From: Thiohalospira halophila DSM 15071 | GTDB taxonomy: Bacteria > Pseudomonadota > Gammaproteobacteria > Thiohalospirales > Thiohalospiraceae | Reading direction: 5' to 3' | NCBI RefSeq assembly: GCF_900112605.1 | Contig: NZ_FOMJ01000004.1 | Location: 1 to 64,000, forward strand | DNA length: 64,000 bases | Notes under the pieces: model-generated | Seen by the model: the letters and a program-made list of their open reading frames with translations, nothing else | Told to the model about the DNA's origin: nothing | Databases searched by the model: none | Shown: positions 1 through 7,719 of the stretch, one piece after another | Position numbering within the stretch: position 1 is the stretch's first letter | Layout of the letters: each line of letters begins with the position of its first letter | Position numbers and translations under genes: made by a program

Positions 1-1
1 G

Positions 2-313
2 GCGCTGTTCCGGACGGCGAAGTACCGGCCGACCTATCCGCCGGACGGCTTTGCCGACCTGGAGGCCGCCCGACAGTGGGTCCTGGACTTCGTGACCTGG
101 TACAACCAGGAGCACCGGCACAGCGCCATCCGGTACGTCACGCCGGCCGAGCGGCATCGGGGCCGGGATGAAGGCCTCCTGGCGCGCCGGCAGCACCGCT
201 ATCAGCAGGCCAGGGCCGCAAAGCCGGAGCGCTGGGGCAGCCGACCGATACGCGACTGGACCCCCATCGGGGCGGTCCATTTGAACCCAGAGCCGGTAGT
301 AGAGGCCGCATGA
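2..313 (+). pseudogene. IS3-family transposase OrfB, C-terminal end (truncated by the window edge)
   Basis: The reading frame is open from the first bases and ends in TGA. The text includes FVTWYNQEHRHSAIRYVTPAERH, whose WYN..RH.....TPAERH pattern is the typical end of the rve integrase core of IS3-group transposases. The last DDE glutamate lies outside the window, so completeness cannot be judged. An ATG at 92 is internal and not the real start. The sequence after the stop probably contains the insertion-sequence end. It is neighboured by a broken RND gene and an AT-rich island, consistent with a recombination hot spot. It is listed as a pseudogene or partial copy because the 5' part is not visible. 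Confidence 0.8.
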
Positions 314-421
314 GCCGAGGTGCCAACTTCCTTGACAGCCACCGGGGGCTGGCCGGGCCCCAATAAAGCGATTCGGGTACAAGAATCCGGATCGGGGCCG
401 GACCCGGTAGCCGCAGCCCTT
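311..421. mobile_element. Probable right end of the IS3-type element and intergenic spacer
   Basis: These about 110 bases follow the transposase stop and hold no gene. IS3-group elements place their terminal inverted repeat just after the orfB stop, and GAGGTGCCAACTTCCTTGACA at about 317-337 is a plausible repeat end. The partner repeat lies outside the window, so the boundary is an inference. No promoter or clear terminator is seen. Confidence 0.35.
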
Positions 422-889
422 CTAGCGGTGGGTGGCCCATGACGACCGCAAGGCGCGGTGCCGCCAGAGCGTGCGCAGGTTGAGGACCAGGCCCAGCGTG
501 CCGAAGAGCAGGACGGCCAGGATCAGGGTGGGGAAGTAGATGAAGCCGAAGACGTTCAGCTCGATGGGATGGAGGAGCAGCCAGGGGATGGGCAGGCAGG
601 GCAGGAGCCAGCGGTGGTTGCGCAGGAAGGTGGCCCCCAGCCCGTTGCGCGGCCCGGCTACCAGGCGGGCCAGCAGCCGGAACAGGCCGTAGCGGAACAG
701 GGCGATGAGGAGCATGCCCTTGAGCAGCGCCAGGGGCGGCACCTGGTAGACGTTGATGGCCACCCGCTCGGCGAGACCGCCCTCCACCAGCGCCATCCAG
801 GTCAGGGCCGCGTGCAGGGGGTGGACCAGGACCATCAGGGCGAACCAGCCCGCCTCCCGCACCCGCTCGGTCCACGCCACCGCCATCAC
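422..889 (-). CDS. Uncharacterised small integral membrane protein (155 aa)
   Basis: The family is not recognised. The protein has about four hydrophobic segments (roughly residues 14-35, 48-73, 92-110 and 112-138) separated by short charged turns, and ends in a basic tail. The start ATG overlaps the stop of the upstream gene by four bases (ATGA), so the two are translated as a coupled pair. GC content resembles the chromosome and not the AT-rich island further right. An inner-membrane location follows from the segments, but nothing indicates a substrate. It may be accessory to the secreted protein encoded just upstream. Confidence 0.6.
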   Translation of the reverse strand: MMAVAWTERVREAGWFALMVLVHPLHAALTWMALVEGGLAERVAINVYQVPPLALLKGMLLIALFRYGLFRLLARLVAGPRNGLGATFLRNHRWLLPCLPIPWLLLHPIELNVFGFIYFPTLILAVLLFGTLGLVLNLRTLWRHRALRSSWATHR

Positions 890-1338
890 CAGCCGACCCC
901 CACCGCCAGGGTGCCCACCCCACCCGCCTCACCGCCGTAGGCACCCAGGCGGTAGTAGATCGGCCCGCGCGGTGCGTGCTGGAGGGTCAGCCCGGTATAG
1001 TCCCGATCGCGGTAGTCCAGCCGCGAGAGTCCGAGCTTGAACACCCGGTAGAGGGAGACATTCTCGGTGAAGCCCAGCGTGAACCGTTGGCCCTCCCCGT
1101 TGAGGCCGTAGCCGGCCTCGGCAAAGCCGCCACGGACCACGTGCATGCCGTGGCGCTCGCTGGTCCCCACCATCAGGCCGGCATAGAGACTGGCGGCAAA
1201 GCGGGAATGGAGCTCCGCCCCGGCTACCGGGAGGGCCCGGCAGCAGACACGGTCGGCGGCAACGGCAGGCCCGGCCAGGGTAATCGCCAGCAGCAGCGCC
1301 CAGCGCGCGGGATTGGCGGACGTGAATCGCCTCGGCAT
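886..1338 (-). CDS. Uncharacterised exported protein (150 aa)
   Basis: The ATG at 1338 is chosen because it begins a clean signal peptide: a basic start (MPRR), a hydrophobic stretch ALLLAITLAG and an AVAA cleavage motif near residue 28. The frame could extend to 1443, but that adds an unlikely polar leader. The mature part alternates aromatic and polar residues (YRVFKLGLSRLDYRDRDYTG, PIYYRLGAYGGEAGG). This is reminiscent of a small beta-structured periplasmic or outer-membrane protein, but no family is recognised. It is four-base overlapped with the downstream membrane protein gene. The 5' end runs against the RND remnant on the other strand. Confidence 0.55.
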   Translation of the reverse strand: MPRRFTSANPARWALLLAITLAGPAVAADRVCCRALPVAGAELHSRFAASLYAGLMVGTSERHGMHVVRGGFAEAGYGLNGEGQRFTLGFTENVSLYRVFKLGLSRLDYRDRDYTGLTLQHAPRGPIYYRLGAYGGEAGGVGTLAVGVGW

Positions 1339-1388
1339 GCGGTCATCGTGGCACTTTCGCTGCCTTTCGGCCACGCCATCGGAAGGTC

Positions 1389-1828
1389 CGGGATGCCCGG
1401 GAGGCGCTGGCGCTGATGAACGGAGTGGGATCGCTGCTGCCACTGCTGGGCCTGCAGCCCATCCATCAGCCCTTCGACATGATCACCATGCTCGGCTTCC
1501 TGATCCTCACGGGCACCGTGGTGAACGGTCCCATCCTGGTGGTGGGGCGCGCCGGAACCTGGCGGAGGGGGCCGCCTCGGCCCGGGATGCGGTGGTGGAC
1601 GCGGTGGGAACGCGCCTGCGCCCCATCGCCATGACCACCCTGACCACGATCTTCGGCCTCTCGCCCCTGGTCTTCATCCCCGGCGAGGGCACCGAACTCT
1701 ACCGCGGCGTGGGCGCCATCGTCCTGTTCGGCCTACTCGGGGCGGCGACGGTGACGGTTACCTTTTTGCCGGCGTTGACGGCTTCGGTGTTGCGGCGCGG
1801 TTCAAGTGACCAATTGTCAGGGACTTGA
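1389..1828 (+). pseudogene. RND (AcrB/HAE1-type) efflux pump, frameshifted C-terminal remnant
   Basis: Two frames together read as the last transmembrane portion of an RND pump. The first includes [18 protein letters not shown] (from about 1476). After a frameshift near 1545-1555 the second includes [19 protein letters not shown] and [13 protein letters not shown]. These blocks match the conserved final third of HAE1 pumps, where the middle helix normally runs without interruption. More than 80% of the gene is missing, no membrane fusion protein is nearby, and the reading frame is broken. It is therefore a decaying fragment. It adjoins the AT-rich island, whose insertion or an associated deletion may have removed the rest. 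Confidence 0.8.
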
Positions 1829-1845
1829 CACTTTATACCGCAAAA

Positions 1846-2013
1846 TTAACTTTTTGGCATTTTGTTTTTATTAAACAACTGCGCATCATCTTTCACAGCT
1901 TTGCGCAATGACTGTTCAGACAATTGGCTGGCGCTTTTCTTTGCCTGCTGATCCAGTGCGAACTTGAACTCTTTCTCTGTTTTTATATTATTTTTACTTT
2001 GTTCGTGGCTCAT
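1846..2013 (-). CDS. Lysine-rich 55-residue protein of the AT-rich island
   Basis: This short frame starts MSHEQSKNNIKTEKEFKF and ends NKNKMPKS before TAA. The ATG overlaps the TGA of the upstream gene by four bases (ATGA at 2010-2013), and GGGAGAAAACCTT precedes it as a ribosome site. The coupling and the shared AT-rich composition argue that it is a real gene. It is strongly charged, with about eleven lysines, and probably largely helical (KFALDQQAKKSASQLSEQSL). It has no cysteine, signal peptide or membrane segment. No family is recognised. It could be a partner, antitoxin-like or effector protein of the membrane-anchored GAF-like protein. Confidence 0.6.
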   Translation of the reverse strand: MSHEQSKNNIKTEKEFKFALDQQAKKSASQLSEQSLRKAVKDDAQLFNKNKMPKS

Positions 2014-2963
2014 AAGGTTTTCTCCCTTAAGAGGTACAAGCGGTGCTCAAGCGTAAGGCGAACCGAGTAATGGTCGATAATCCACTCATATAACTCAAGA
2101 TGCTTTTCTCGCAGGCAACATTGTTTGTCTCCCGCAATGGTTAGGACAAGCACGACTTCTCTCGTGGACGGATCCACAACAGGATAGCACAGCTGTGAGC
2201 CCTGTTCATCATCCCTATTGTGTAATTTTAGATACCGCCTATCTTGTTTTTTTCTTTTTTTAACTTCCTTATTGATATCCTCGACTATTACTGTCCTTTT
2301 GCTTCTAATGCTGTTCATCACAGTGCTTCCTGGGTGTGCCAGGTCGCTTTCGGATGCCCTTGGTGGTCGCTCAGGAGGGTAGAATTGAGCCCATTCAATC
2401 GGCTTTCCCTCCTCAACAGTCAAGAGCCCCACGCGGAAGTAAGCGCCTGTATTATCAATAAAATCAAAAGCGCCATGGACAGCTGACACCAAGAGTCCAA
2501 TTTGTTGATCGGGCTGCGTGATACTTTGAAACACATCCTGCGCACTTACTTCTTCGCGTCTGCCGATCGAATCAAGGGTTCTACAAAAGCGCTTCATTTT
2601 GTCGCCCACAACAACGTTGACAGAGTGCAAAATGGCAAGGACATCGTCTCGCCCAAGCTCCCTCCCCGGTTTTGAGTAATTCTCAATTGCGCCATAAATA
2701 CTTTTTAGTATTACTATATACAAATAGGCGCCAATCAAAACAAGCAGAGCGGAGTCATCTAAAAATCCTGCAACCTCACTGCCAAACAACCGGGTGATTT
2801 CTGATTGCACCCCCTCTCTCATGGTCGCCCATGTAACAAGGCTTGGCGGCATCAGAAAAAACACAGGACGAAGAAAATTCTTCACAAACCAATGTTCGGC
2901 GAATCGAACAAACGCGCGACATATTTGCCGCAGCCTGTTATCACCAGCAACTGGATTCCGCAT
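2010..2963 (-). CDS. Membrane-anchored GAF-like sensor protein (317 aa), AT-rich island
   Basis: The ATG at 2963 follows an excellent ribosome site (TAGGGGAACAGTTA). The frame could begin at a TTG at 3011, adding 16 residues. Two hydrophobic segments near residues 31-48 and 71-92 should anchor it in the membrane. A linker follows, then from about residue 150 a GAF-like fold: an aromatic strand (YFRVGLLTVEEGKPIEWAQF), a helix-strand unit (GSTVMNSIRSKRTVIVEDI) and a final strand (REVVLVLTIAG). Four cysteines (the single ones in RFCRT and QLCYP, and the CC pair in QCCLRE) are candidates for redox or metal sensing. AT-rich codon use unlike both neighbours indicates transfer. There is no output domain, so signalling probably passes to the coupled 55-residue protein. 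The GAF assignment is by pattern only. Confidence 0.65.
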   Translation of the reverse strand: MRNPVAGDNRLRQICRAFVRFAEHWFVKNFLRPVFFLMPPSLVTWATMREGVQSEITRLFGSEVAGFLDDSALLVLIGAYLYIVILKSIYGAIENYSKPGRELGRDDVLAILHSVNVVVGDKMKRFCRTLDSIGRREEVSAQDVFQSITQPDQQIGLLVSAVHGAFDFIDNTGAYFRVGLLTVEEGKPIEWAQFYPPERPPRASESDLAHPGSTVMNSIRSKRTVIVEDINKEVKKRKKQDRRYLKLHNRDDEQGSQLCYPVVDPSTREVVLVLTIAGDKQCCLREKHLELYEWIIDHYSVRLTLEHRLYLLREKTL

Positions 2964-3056
2964 TAACTGTTCCCCTACACTATTTGCGGAATTTTTGTAG
3001 TTGAGCGCCAAAAAGCCTAGCTTGGCCGCTGACGAAGCCTGCGACGACGAATTCCG

Positions 3057-3965
3057 TTACGACTGCCGCAGCCGGAACCCCACCCGGTAGACGAGCATCA
3101 CGCCCAGGCCGGCCACGACCAGTCCGAGGATGTCGGTGGCGATGAGGCCGTCGCCGAAGGCGGCCCAGGCCATGACCATGGTCACCGGGGGGCTGAGGTA
3201 GAAGAGGCTGGCCACGCGGGTGGCCTCGTCCCGGCCCAGCAGGCGCCACATGGACCAGTAGGCGCCCAGGGAGACGGCGACGATGAGCCAGGCCATGGTG
3301 CCCAGGAAGGGGGCGGTCCAGTCGGTGGCGAAGTCCTCCACCAGCCAGGCCAGGGGCAGCAGCGCCAGGGCGGTGGCCACGCTCTGGTAGAAGAGCGTGA
3401 TATCCAGGGGCTGGGGTTCGGAGGTACCGGCCCGCGCCCAGTGGCGCTGCATGAGGCTGGCGATGGTGATGGCCACCACGGAGCCGAAGGGGATGAGGTA
3501 GCCCAGCGCCGGGGTCACGGCGTCGCCGGAGAGGCGCGCCCCCACGGCGATGACCACGCCGGCGAAGCCGAGGACCAGCCCGATCCACTGCCGCAGATCG
3601 GAGTGCTCGCCGAGCACCGGCCCAGCCAGCGCCCCGGTGAGCAGCGGCTGCAGCGCCGTGACCAGGGCGACGATGCCGGCCGGCACGCCCATGTCCAGCG
3701 CCACCAGCACGCAGCCCAGCCAGACGCCGTGGGCGAGGATGCCCACCAGCGCGGTATGGCTCACCGCCCGGTTGCCCGGCCACGTCATGCGCTGGCGGAT
3801 CACCAGCCAGCCGCCCAGCAGCAGGGCCAGCGCCACGTAGCGCCAGAAGAGCAGGGTCCAGGGGCCGGCGTAGGGCAGGCCGTATTCGGCGCCGATGAAG
3901 CCGGAGTTCCAGAGGAGGACGAAGACCAGTTCCAGGCCGAAGATGGGGCCAAGGAGGTGGCGCAT
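3057..3965 (-). CDS. EamA/DMT-superfamily transporter
   Basis: A protein of about 302 residues with ten hydrophobic segments in two similar halves, the usual EamA (RhaT/YdcZ-like drug/metabolite transporter) layout. The first half opens with LELVFVLLWNSGFIGAEYGL and PWTLLFWRYVALALLL, motifs common in this superfamily. The second repeat begins around ALGYLIPFGSVVAITIASL. A GTG three bases earlier is an alternative start. It likely exports a small metabolite across the inner membrane, but the substrate cannot be inferred. It is not obviously in an operon: the AT-rich island lies downstream and the divergent EAL-protein gene upstream. Confidence 0.85.
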   Translation of the reverse strand: MRHLLGPIFGLELVFVLLWNSGFIGAEYGLPYAGPWTLLFWRYVALALLLGGWLVIRQRMTWPGNRAVSHTALVGILAHGVWLGCVLVALDMGVPAGIVALVTALQPLLTGALAGPVLGEHSDLRQWIGLVLGFAGVVIAVGARLSGDAVTPALGYLIPFGSVVAITIASLMQRHWARAGTSEPQPLDITLFYQSVATALALLPLAWLVEDFATDWTAPFLGTMAWLIVAVSLGAYWSMWRLLGRDEATRVASLFYLSPPVTMVMAWAAFGDGLIATDILGLVVAGLGVMLVYRVGFRLRQS

Positions 3966-4149
3966 CACGCGATCTCGCTAGCGACAGGTGCCGGAAATGA
4001 TACGCACCCCGGGTCTTCCCCGACAGGGGAGCCCGCCAGGCCCCGGACCAAGCGGCCGGAAATGGGCCGGCCGCATTGACACCGGACCGGTCCTGAACTG
4101 TCATTTGGTCAGGTTTGTTCCATTCAGCGGGATGCACAGGGAGGTGCCC

Positions 4150-5451
4150 ATGGCGGCCGACGAATCCTCGCCGGAGGCGATCCGCCGGGACGCGCGGACG
4201 GGGCTGGCCAACCGCGAGGCCTTCTATCGCGAGACCGAGCCGCTGGCGGAGCAGGCGCTGGCGACGGGCGGCTCGCTGGTCCTGCTGGTGGTGGATATCG
4301 ACAACGTCGACTTCGCCCTGCGGACCTTCGGGCCGCGGGAGCGCGACGAGGTGGTGCGCGCCATCGGCGAGCGACTGGAGGCCGCCGCCCCGGAGGGTGT
4401 ACGCCCCTATCACATCATGCAGGGGCGGTTTACCCTGGTGCTGCAGGACATCCCCTACCAGCGCGCGGTCCGGGTGGCGCGAGCCCTGCTGGACGCCTGC
4501 CGGGAGCCGCTGGAGGTGCAGGGGGCGCCCTACCGGCTGGAGGCGCAGGTGGGGGTCGGCCACTTCCCCCACCACGCCGACACCCTGGACCAGTGGGTCC
4601 GCGCGGCGGTCTTCGCCACCCACCAGGCGCGGACGACCCGCAGTGGCTACGCCATCTTCGACACCAGCTGGGACCGGCGGGACCGCCAGCGCTTCCGCCG
4701 GCTGGTGGACCTGGGCGAGGCGCTGGAGCACGGCGACGAGATCTGCGTCGCCTACCAGCCCCAGGTGGACCTGACCACCGGCGAGTGCACGGGCGTAGAG
4801 GCGCTCTGCCGCTGGGAACATCCCCGCGAGGGCCTCATCCCGCCGGGGGACTTCATGCCCTTCGCCGAACAGAGCCACCTCATCGGCCCGCTCACGGAGG
4901 CCGTGGTGGCGGAAGCGCTGGCGGACCTGGCGAGCTGGCGGGAGCGCGGATTCGGCGGGGACGTCTCCATCAACCTCAGCCCCGGCCTGTTCCGCGATCC
5001 CGACCTCCAGGACCGCCTCATGGCCCACTTCCGCTTCGCCAACATGGACCCGCAGCAGGTCCGCTTCGAGGTCACCGAGAGCGGGATCATCGAGGAGCCC
5101 AACCGGGGCATCAACACCCTGGCCGCCTTCCGCAGCCGGGGCAGCCGCATCTCCGTGGACGACTTCGGCACCGGCCACTCCTCCCTGGCCTACCTGGCGG
5201 ACCTCCCGGTGGACGAGCTCAAGATCGACAAGCACTTCATCCAGGGATTGGGCCATGCCTGGGGCGAGGCCATCGTCGGCGCCTCGGTGACCCTGGCCGG
5301 CAAGCTCGGGCTGGATACCGTGGCCGAGGGCATCGAGACCGAGCTGCAGCGGGACAAGTGCCGGGAGCTGGGCTGCGGGCGGGCCCAGGGCTTCTTCACC
5401 GGCCGGCCCATGTTCCGGGCCGACTTCGAGGCCTGGCTGGGGCTCCAGTGA
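4150..5451 (+). CDS. Degenerate GGDEF plus intact EAL domain: cyclic-di-GMP phosphodiesterase
   Basis: The ATG at 4150 follows AGGGAGGTGCCC. Residues about 1-170 have the GGDEF fold outline (VLLVVDIDNVDFALRTFG) but the signature loop is lost (IMQGRF near 89-94), so no cyclase activity is expected. Residues about 190-433 form an EAL domain with its catalytic set: EAL at 217-219, NLSP near 275, EVTES near 307, DDFGTG at 337-342, Lys358 in ELKID and a late Glu in AEGIETE. It should hydrolyse c-di-GMP to pGpG in the cytoplasm. No sensor domain or membrane segment is present, so the degenerate GGDEF may act as a GTP-binding regulator. It is convergent with an HD-GYP gene. Confidence 0.9.
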   Translation: MAADESSPEAIRRDARTGLANREAFYRETEPLAEQALATGGSLVLLVVDIDNVDFALRTFGPRERDEVVRAIGERLEAAAPEGVRPYHIMQGRFTLVLQDIPYQRAVRVARALLDACREPLEVQGAPYRLEAQVGVGHFPHHADTLDQWVRAAVFATHQARTTRSGYAIFDTSWDRRDRQRFRRLVDLGEALEHGDEICVAYQPQVDLTTGECTGVEALCRWEHPREGLIPPGDFMPFAEQSHLIGPLTEAVVAEALADLASWRERGFGGDVSINLSPGLFRDPDLQDRLMAHFRFANMDPQQVRFEVTESGIIEEPNRGINTLAAFRSRGSRISVDDFGTGHSSLAYLADLPVDELKIDKHFIQGLGHAWGEAIVGASVTLAGKLGLDTVAEGIETELQRDKCRELGCGRAQGFFTGRPMFRADFEAWLGLQ

Positions 5452-5460
5452 GGGGGTACC

Positions 5461-6684
5461 TCAGCCCAGCAGCCGATTGAGGTCGAAGTCCCACTTGCGG
5501 GGGTCTTCGTAGGCGGCGATGTGGTCCTCGTGGAAGCCGGGATTGGCCAGGTCGATGACCTCCGGCTTGATCAGGCTGTGGGTATGGGTGTTGAAGAAGA
5601 CCTTCACGGTGGGATAGAGGATCTTCTCGCCGGGGTCGAGGACCACCGCCAGCCGCCCGCTCTCCATGCGCACCAGGGTGCCGGCGGGATAGATTCCCAC
5701 GCACTGGATGAAGTGGTGGACCACCTCCTCGCGGAAGTGGCTGCGGCTCCATTCCAGCATGCGGCGCAGGACCAGGGTCGGGTGCTCGCCGCGATGGTAG
5801 CAGCGGTCGGAGGTGATGGCGTCGTAGACATCCACCACCGCCGCCATCTGGCCGTAGGGGCCGATCTCGTCCTCGCGCAGGCCGTTGGGGTAGCCGCTGC
5901 CGTCCCACCGCTCGTGGTGCTGGGCGATGACCTCCAGGGTGGGGGCCGGCAGGTCGGGCAGATCGCCCACCATCTCCAGCCCCAGGGTCACGTGGCCCTG
6001 CATGACCTGGTATTCCTTCTCGGTCAGCGCGCCGGGCTTGGTGAGGATGGCCTCGGGCACGCGCGCCTTGCCGATGTCGTGGAGCAGGCCGCCGAGGCCG
6101 AGCTGGTAGATGATCTCCGGGTCCGGCTCCTGCGCCCGGGCGTAGGTGACCAGGAGCACGGCCACGGAGATGGAGTGCTCGAAGGTGTAGTGGTCCACCC
6201 GGCGGATCTGGCCGAGGCTCAGCAGCGCGTTGGGGTTGCGGAAGATGCTCTCCATGATCCGCTCGGCCACCGGCTCCACCCGGGCCAGGTCCACCTGCCG
6301 ACCCAGCCGGACATCCTGCATGACCTTCTCCACCACGCCGGTGGCCTCTTCCCGCACCGGCCGCGCCGCCGCCAGCTCCTCGTCCACCTCCACCCGGCGC
6401 TGGCGGAGGATGTCCGTCCGGGGGTGGGCTGCCTGGTGGGCGTCCAGCTCGGCCTGGAGGCGCGCGGTCTCCTCGCGCTGCTCCTCCGGGTTCTCCGGCA
6501 GGCGCTCGGCCCGATCGGTGTCGACGACCACCTCGCGGATCCCCAGGGCCCGGATCCGGTCGATATCATCCTGGCTACGTAGCAGGAACTGGCTGCGCAG
6601 GAAGGGGTGCTTCAGCCACGACATCTTCAGGTCGTGGATGAACATCCCCGGTTCCAGCTCCCGGGTGTCGATGGTTGTAAGCAT
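5461..6684 (-). CDS. HD-GYP domain cyclic-di-GMP phosphodiesterase
   Basis: The ATG at 6684 is preceded by AGGGAGGGCGGC and gives a 407-residue protein. The N-terminal 100 residues (IDTRELEPGMFIHDL) match the DUF3391 domain usual in this family. The HD-GYP domain carries LLHDIGK (HD at 202-203), HH at 256-257 and DGSGYP at 261-266, so metal binding and catalysis should be intact. The product should degrade c-di-GMP, probably to GMP. The C-terminal 80 residues form a small beta-rich extension seen in these proteins. Its 3' end lies nine bases from the end of the convergent EAL gene, which puts two unrelated phosphodiesterase types side by side. Confidence 0.92.
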   Translation of the reverse strand: MLTTIDTRELEPGMFIHDLKMSWLKHPFLRSQFLLRSQDDIDRIRALGIREVVVDTDRAERLPENPEEQREETARLQAELDAHQAAHPRTDILRQRRVEVDEELAAARPVREEATGVVEKVMQDVRLGRQVDLARVEPVAERIMESIFRNPNALLSLGQIRRVDHYTFEHSISVAVLLVTYARAQEPDPEIIYQLGLGGLLHDIGKARVPEAILTKPGALTEKEYQVMQGHVTLGLEMVGDLPDLPAPTLEVIAQHHERWDGSGYPNGLREDEIGPYGQMAAVVDVYDAITSDRCYHRGEHPTLVLRRMLEWSRSHFREEVVHHFIQCVGIYPAGTLVRMESGRLAVVLDPGEKILYPTVKVFFNTHTHSLIKPEVIDLANPGFHEDHIAAYEDPRKWDFDLNRLLG

Positions 6685-6724
6685 GCCGCCCTCCCTGACT
6701 CCCCGGGAGGGATTAGGCCACGGT

Positions 6725-7564
6725 TCAGGACCGGCTGTCACCGCCGTCGTCGCCCTCGACGACGTTCAGGGTCACCCGGCCGCCGGCCTCCTCGCCCTCG
6801 CCGTGGCGCTTGCGGATGGTCAGGCCCTCGCCGGCCTCGGCCTCCACCCGGCGGCGACCCACCGGCAGCGTCCCTCCCTCGTCCTCGGCGGCCCGGGCCA
6901 CCGCGCGGCGGGCCAGGGCATCCAGCTCGTCCGGGGTAATGTCCACCACCACGTGGAGATCGCGCACCGCCTCGGTCAGGTCGTTATGGCCCAGGGGGGC
7001 CGCTGGCGGGTCCTGGGCCGGCGGCGCCAGCCCGATGGGGTAGCGGCGCCAGACGAAGGGGTAGTTGGCGGCGACGGCGATGGTGAAGAGGATGAGGGTG
7101 TTCAGCAGCACCGGGGCCACGATGTAGCCGTAGCCCAGGGCGTGGACCTCTGCCCCGCCGATGACGGCGATGAGCGCCGTCGCCCCGCCGGGCGGGTGGA
7201 TGCAGCGGGCGATCTGCATGGCGGCGATGGCCCCGCCCACGGCCACCCCGGCCGCCAGCGCCGGGTCCGGGATCCAGGTGGCGGCGGTCACCCCCACCGC
7301 CGCCGAGATCACCTGGCCGCCGATGGCCGGCCAGGGCTGGGAGAGCGCGCCGTGGGGCACGCCGAAGAGGAGCACCGCCGCCGCGCCCATGGAGGCCACC
7401 ATGAACAGGGCCGCCTCCGGCCCCAGGATGGCGGTGCTCACGGCGTGGACCGCGGCGATGCCCACCAGGGCACCGGCCAGGGAGACGGCGATCTCCGCCG
7501 GCCCCAGGCGCGTGGTGCCCGGGCCGATGAGGCGGCGCAGAGGGTTGCGGGCTGGCTGGCTCAT
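6725..7564 (-). CDS. HPP-family integral membrane protein with charged C-terminal tail
   Basis: About four transmembrane segments lie between residues 24 and 175, with the family motif HPPGGATA at residues 123-130 between two of them. HPP proteins are inner-membrane proteins. Some homologues have been linked to nitrite transport, but the role is not firm. The last 90 residues are soluble and charged (VVDITPDELDALARRAV, then a Glu/Arg-rich end); no CBS motif is evident. It lies upstream of and codirectional with the HD-GYP gene, separated by 40 bases, and is divergent from nnrS. The intergenic FNR-type box could serve both divergent genes. Confidence 0.85.
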   Translation of the reverse strand: MSQPARNPLRRLIGPGTTRLGPAEIAVSLAGALVGIAAVHAVSTAILGPEAALFMVASMGAAAVLLFGVPHGALSQPWPAIGGQVISAAVGVTAATWIPDPALAAGVAVGGAIAAMQIARCIHPPGGATALIAVIGGAEVHALGYGYIVAPVLLNTLILFTIAVAANYPFVWRRYPIGLAPPAQDPPAAPLGHNDLTEAVRDLHVVVDITPDELDALARRAVARAAEDEGGTLPVGRRRVEAEAGEGLTIRKRHGEGEEAGGRVTLNVVEGDDGGDSRS

Positions 7565-7671
7565 GACTCCTCCCGATTGTCGTCATTGTTCGCTCATTTC
7601 ACGCCAGCCGGTCCCGGGAATCCACCGATGACCGGCGCGGTCTTGATCGGGAACGGTCTGAAACCGGCCAC

Positions 7672-7685
7672 TTGACTCGTATCAA
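7672..7685. promoter_or_regulatory. FNR/ANR/DNR-type box upstream of nnrS
   Basis: TTGAC-TCGT-ATCAA fits the CRP/FNR-family consensus TTGAT-N4-ATCAA with one mismatch, a spelling also used by NO-responsive DNR/NNR regulators. It lies 35 bases before the nnrS start and 108 bases before the divergent HPP gene. nnrS genes are classically NNR/DNR targets, so control by anoxia or nitric oxide is likely. The regulator gene is not in the window. Confidence 0.7.
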
Positions 7686-7719
7686 GTCCTTCGCCGCCAT
7701 CCAGGTAGAGACTGACCTC

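Noticed and set aside
3001-3056. Attachment-site direct repeats flanking the AT-rich island
   Set aside because: The sequences on the left (about 1800-1845) and right (about 2990-3056) of the island were compared and no convincing direct repeat was seen.
2980-5256. A 758-codon open frame on the minus strand
   Set aside because: It runs antisense across the EAL gene and then through the EamA gene in a wrong frame. It is low-complexity Gly/Ala/Arg-rich text typical of high-GC shadows.
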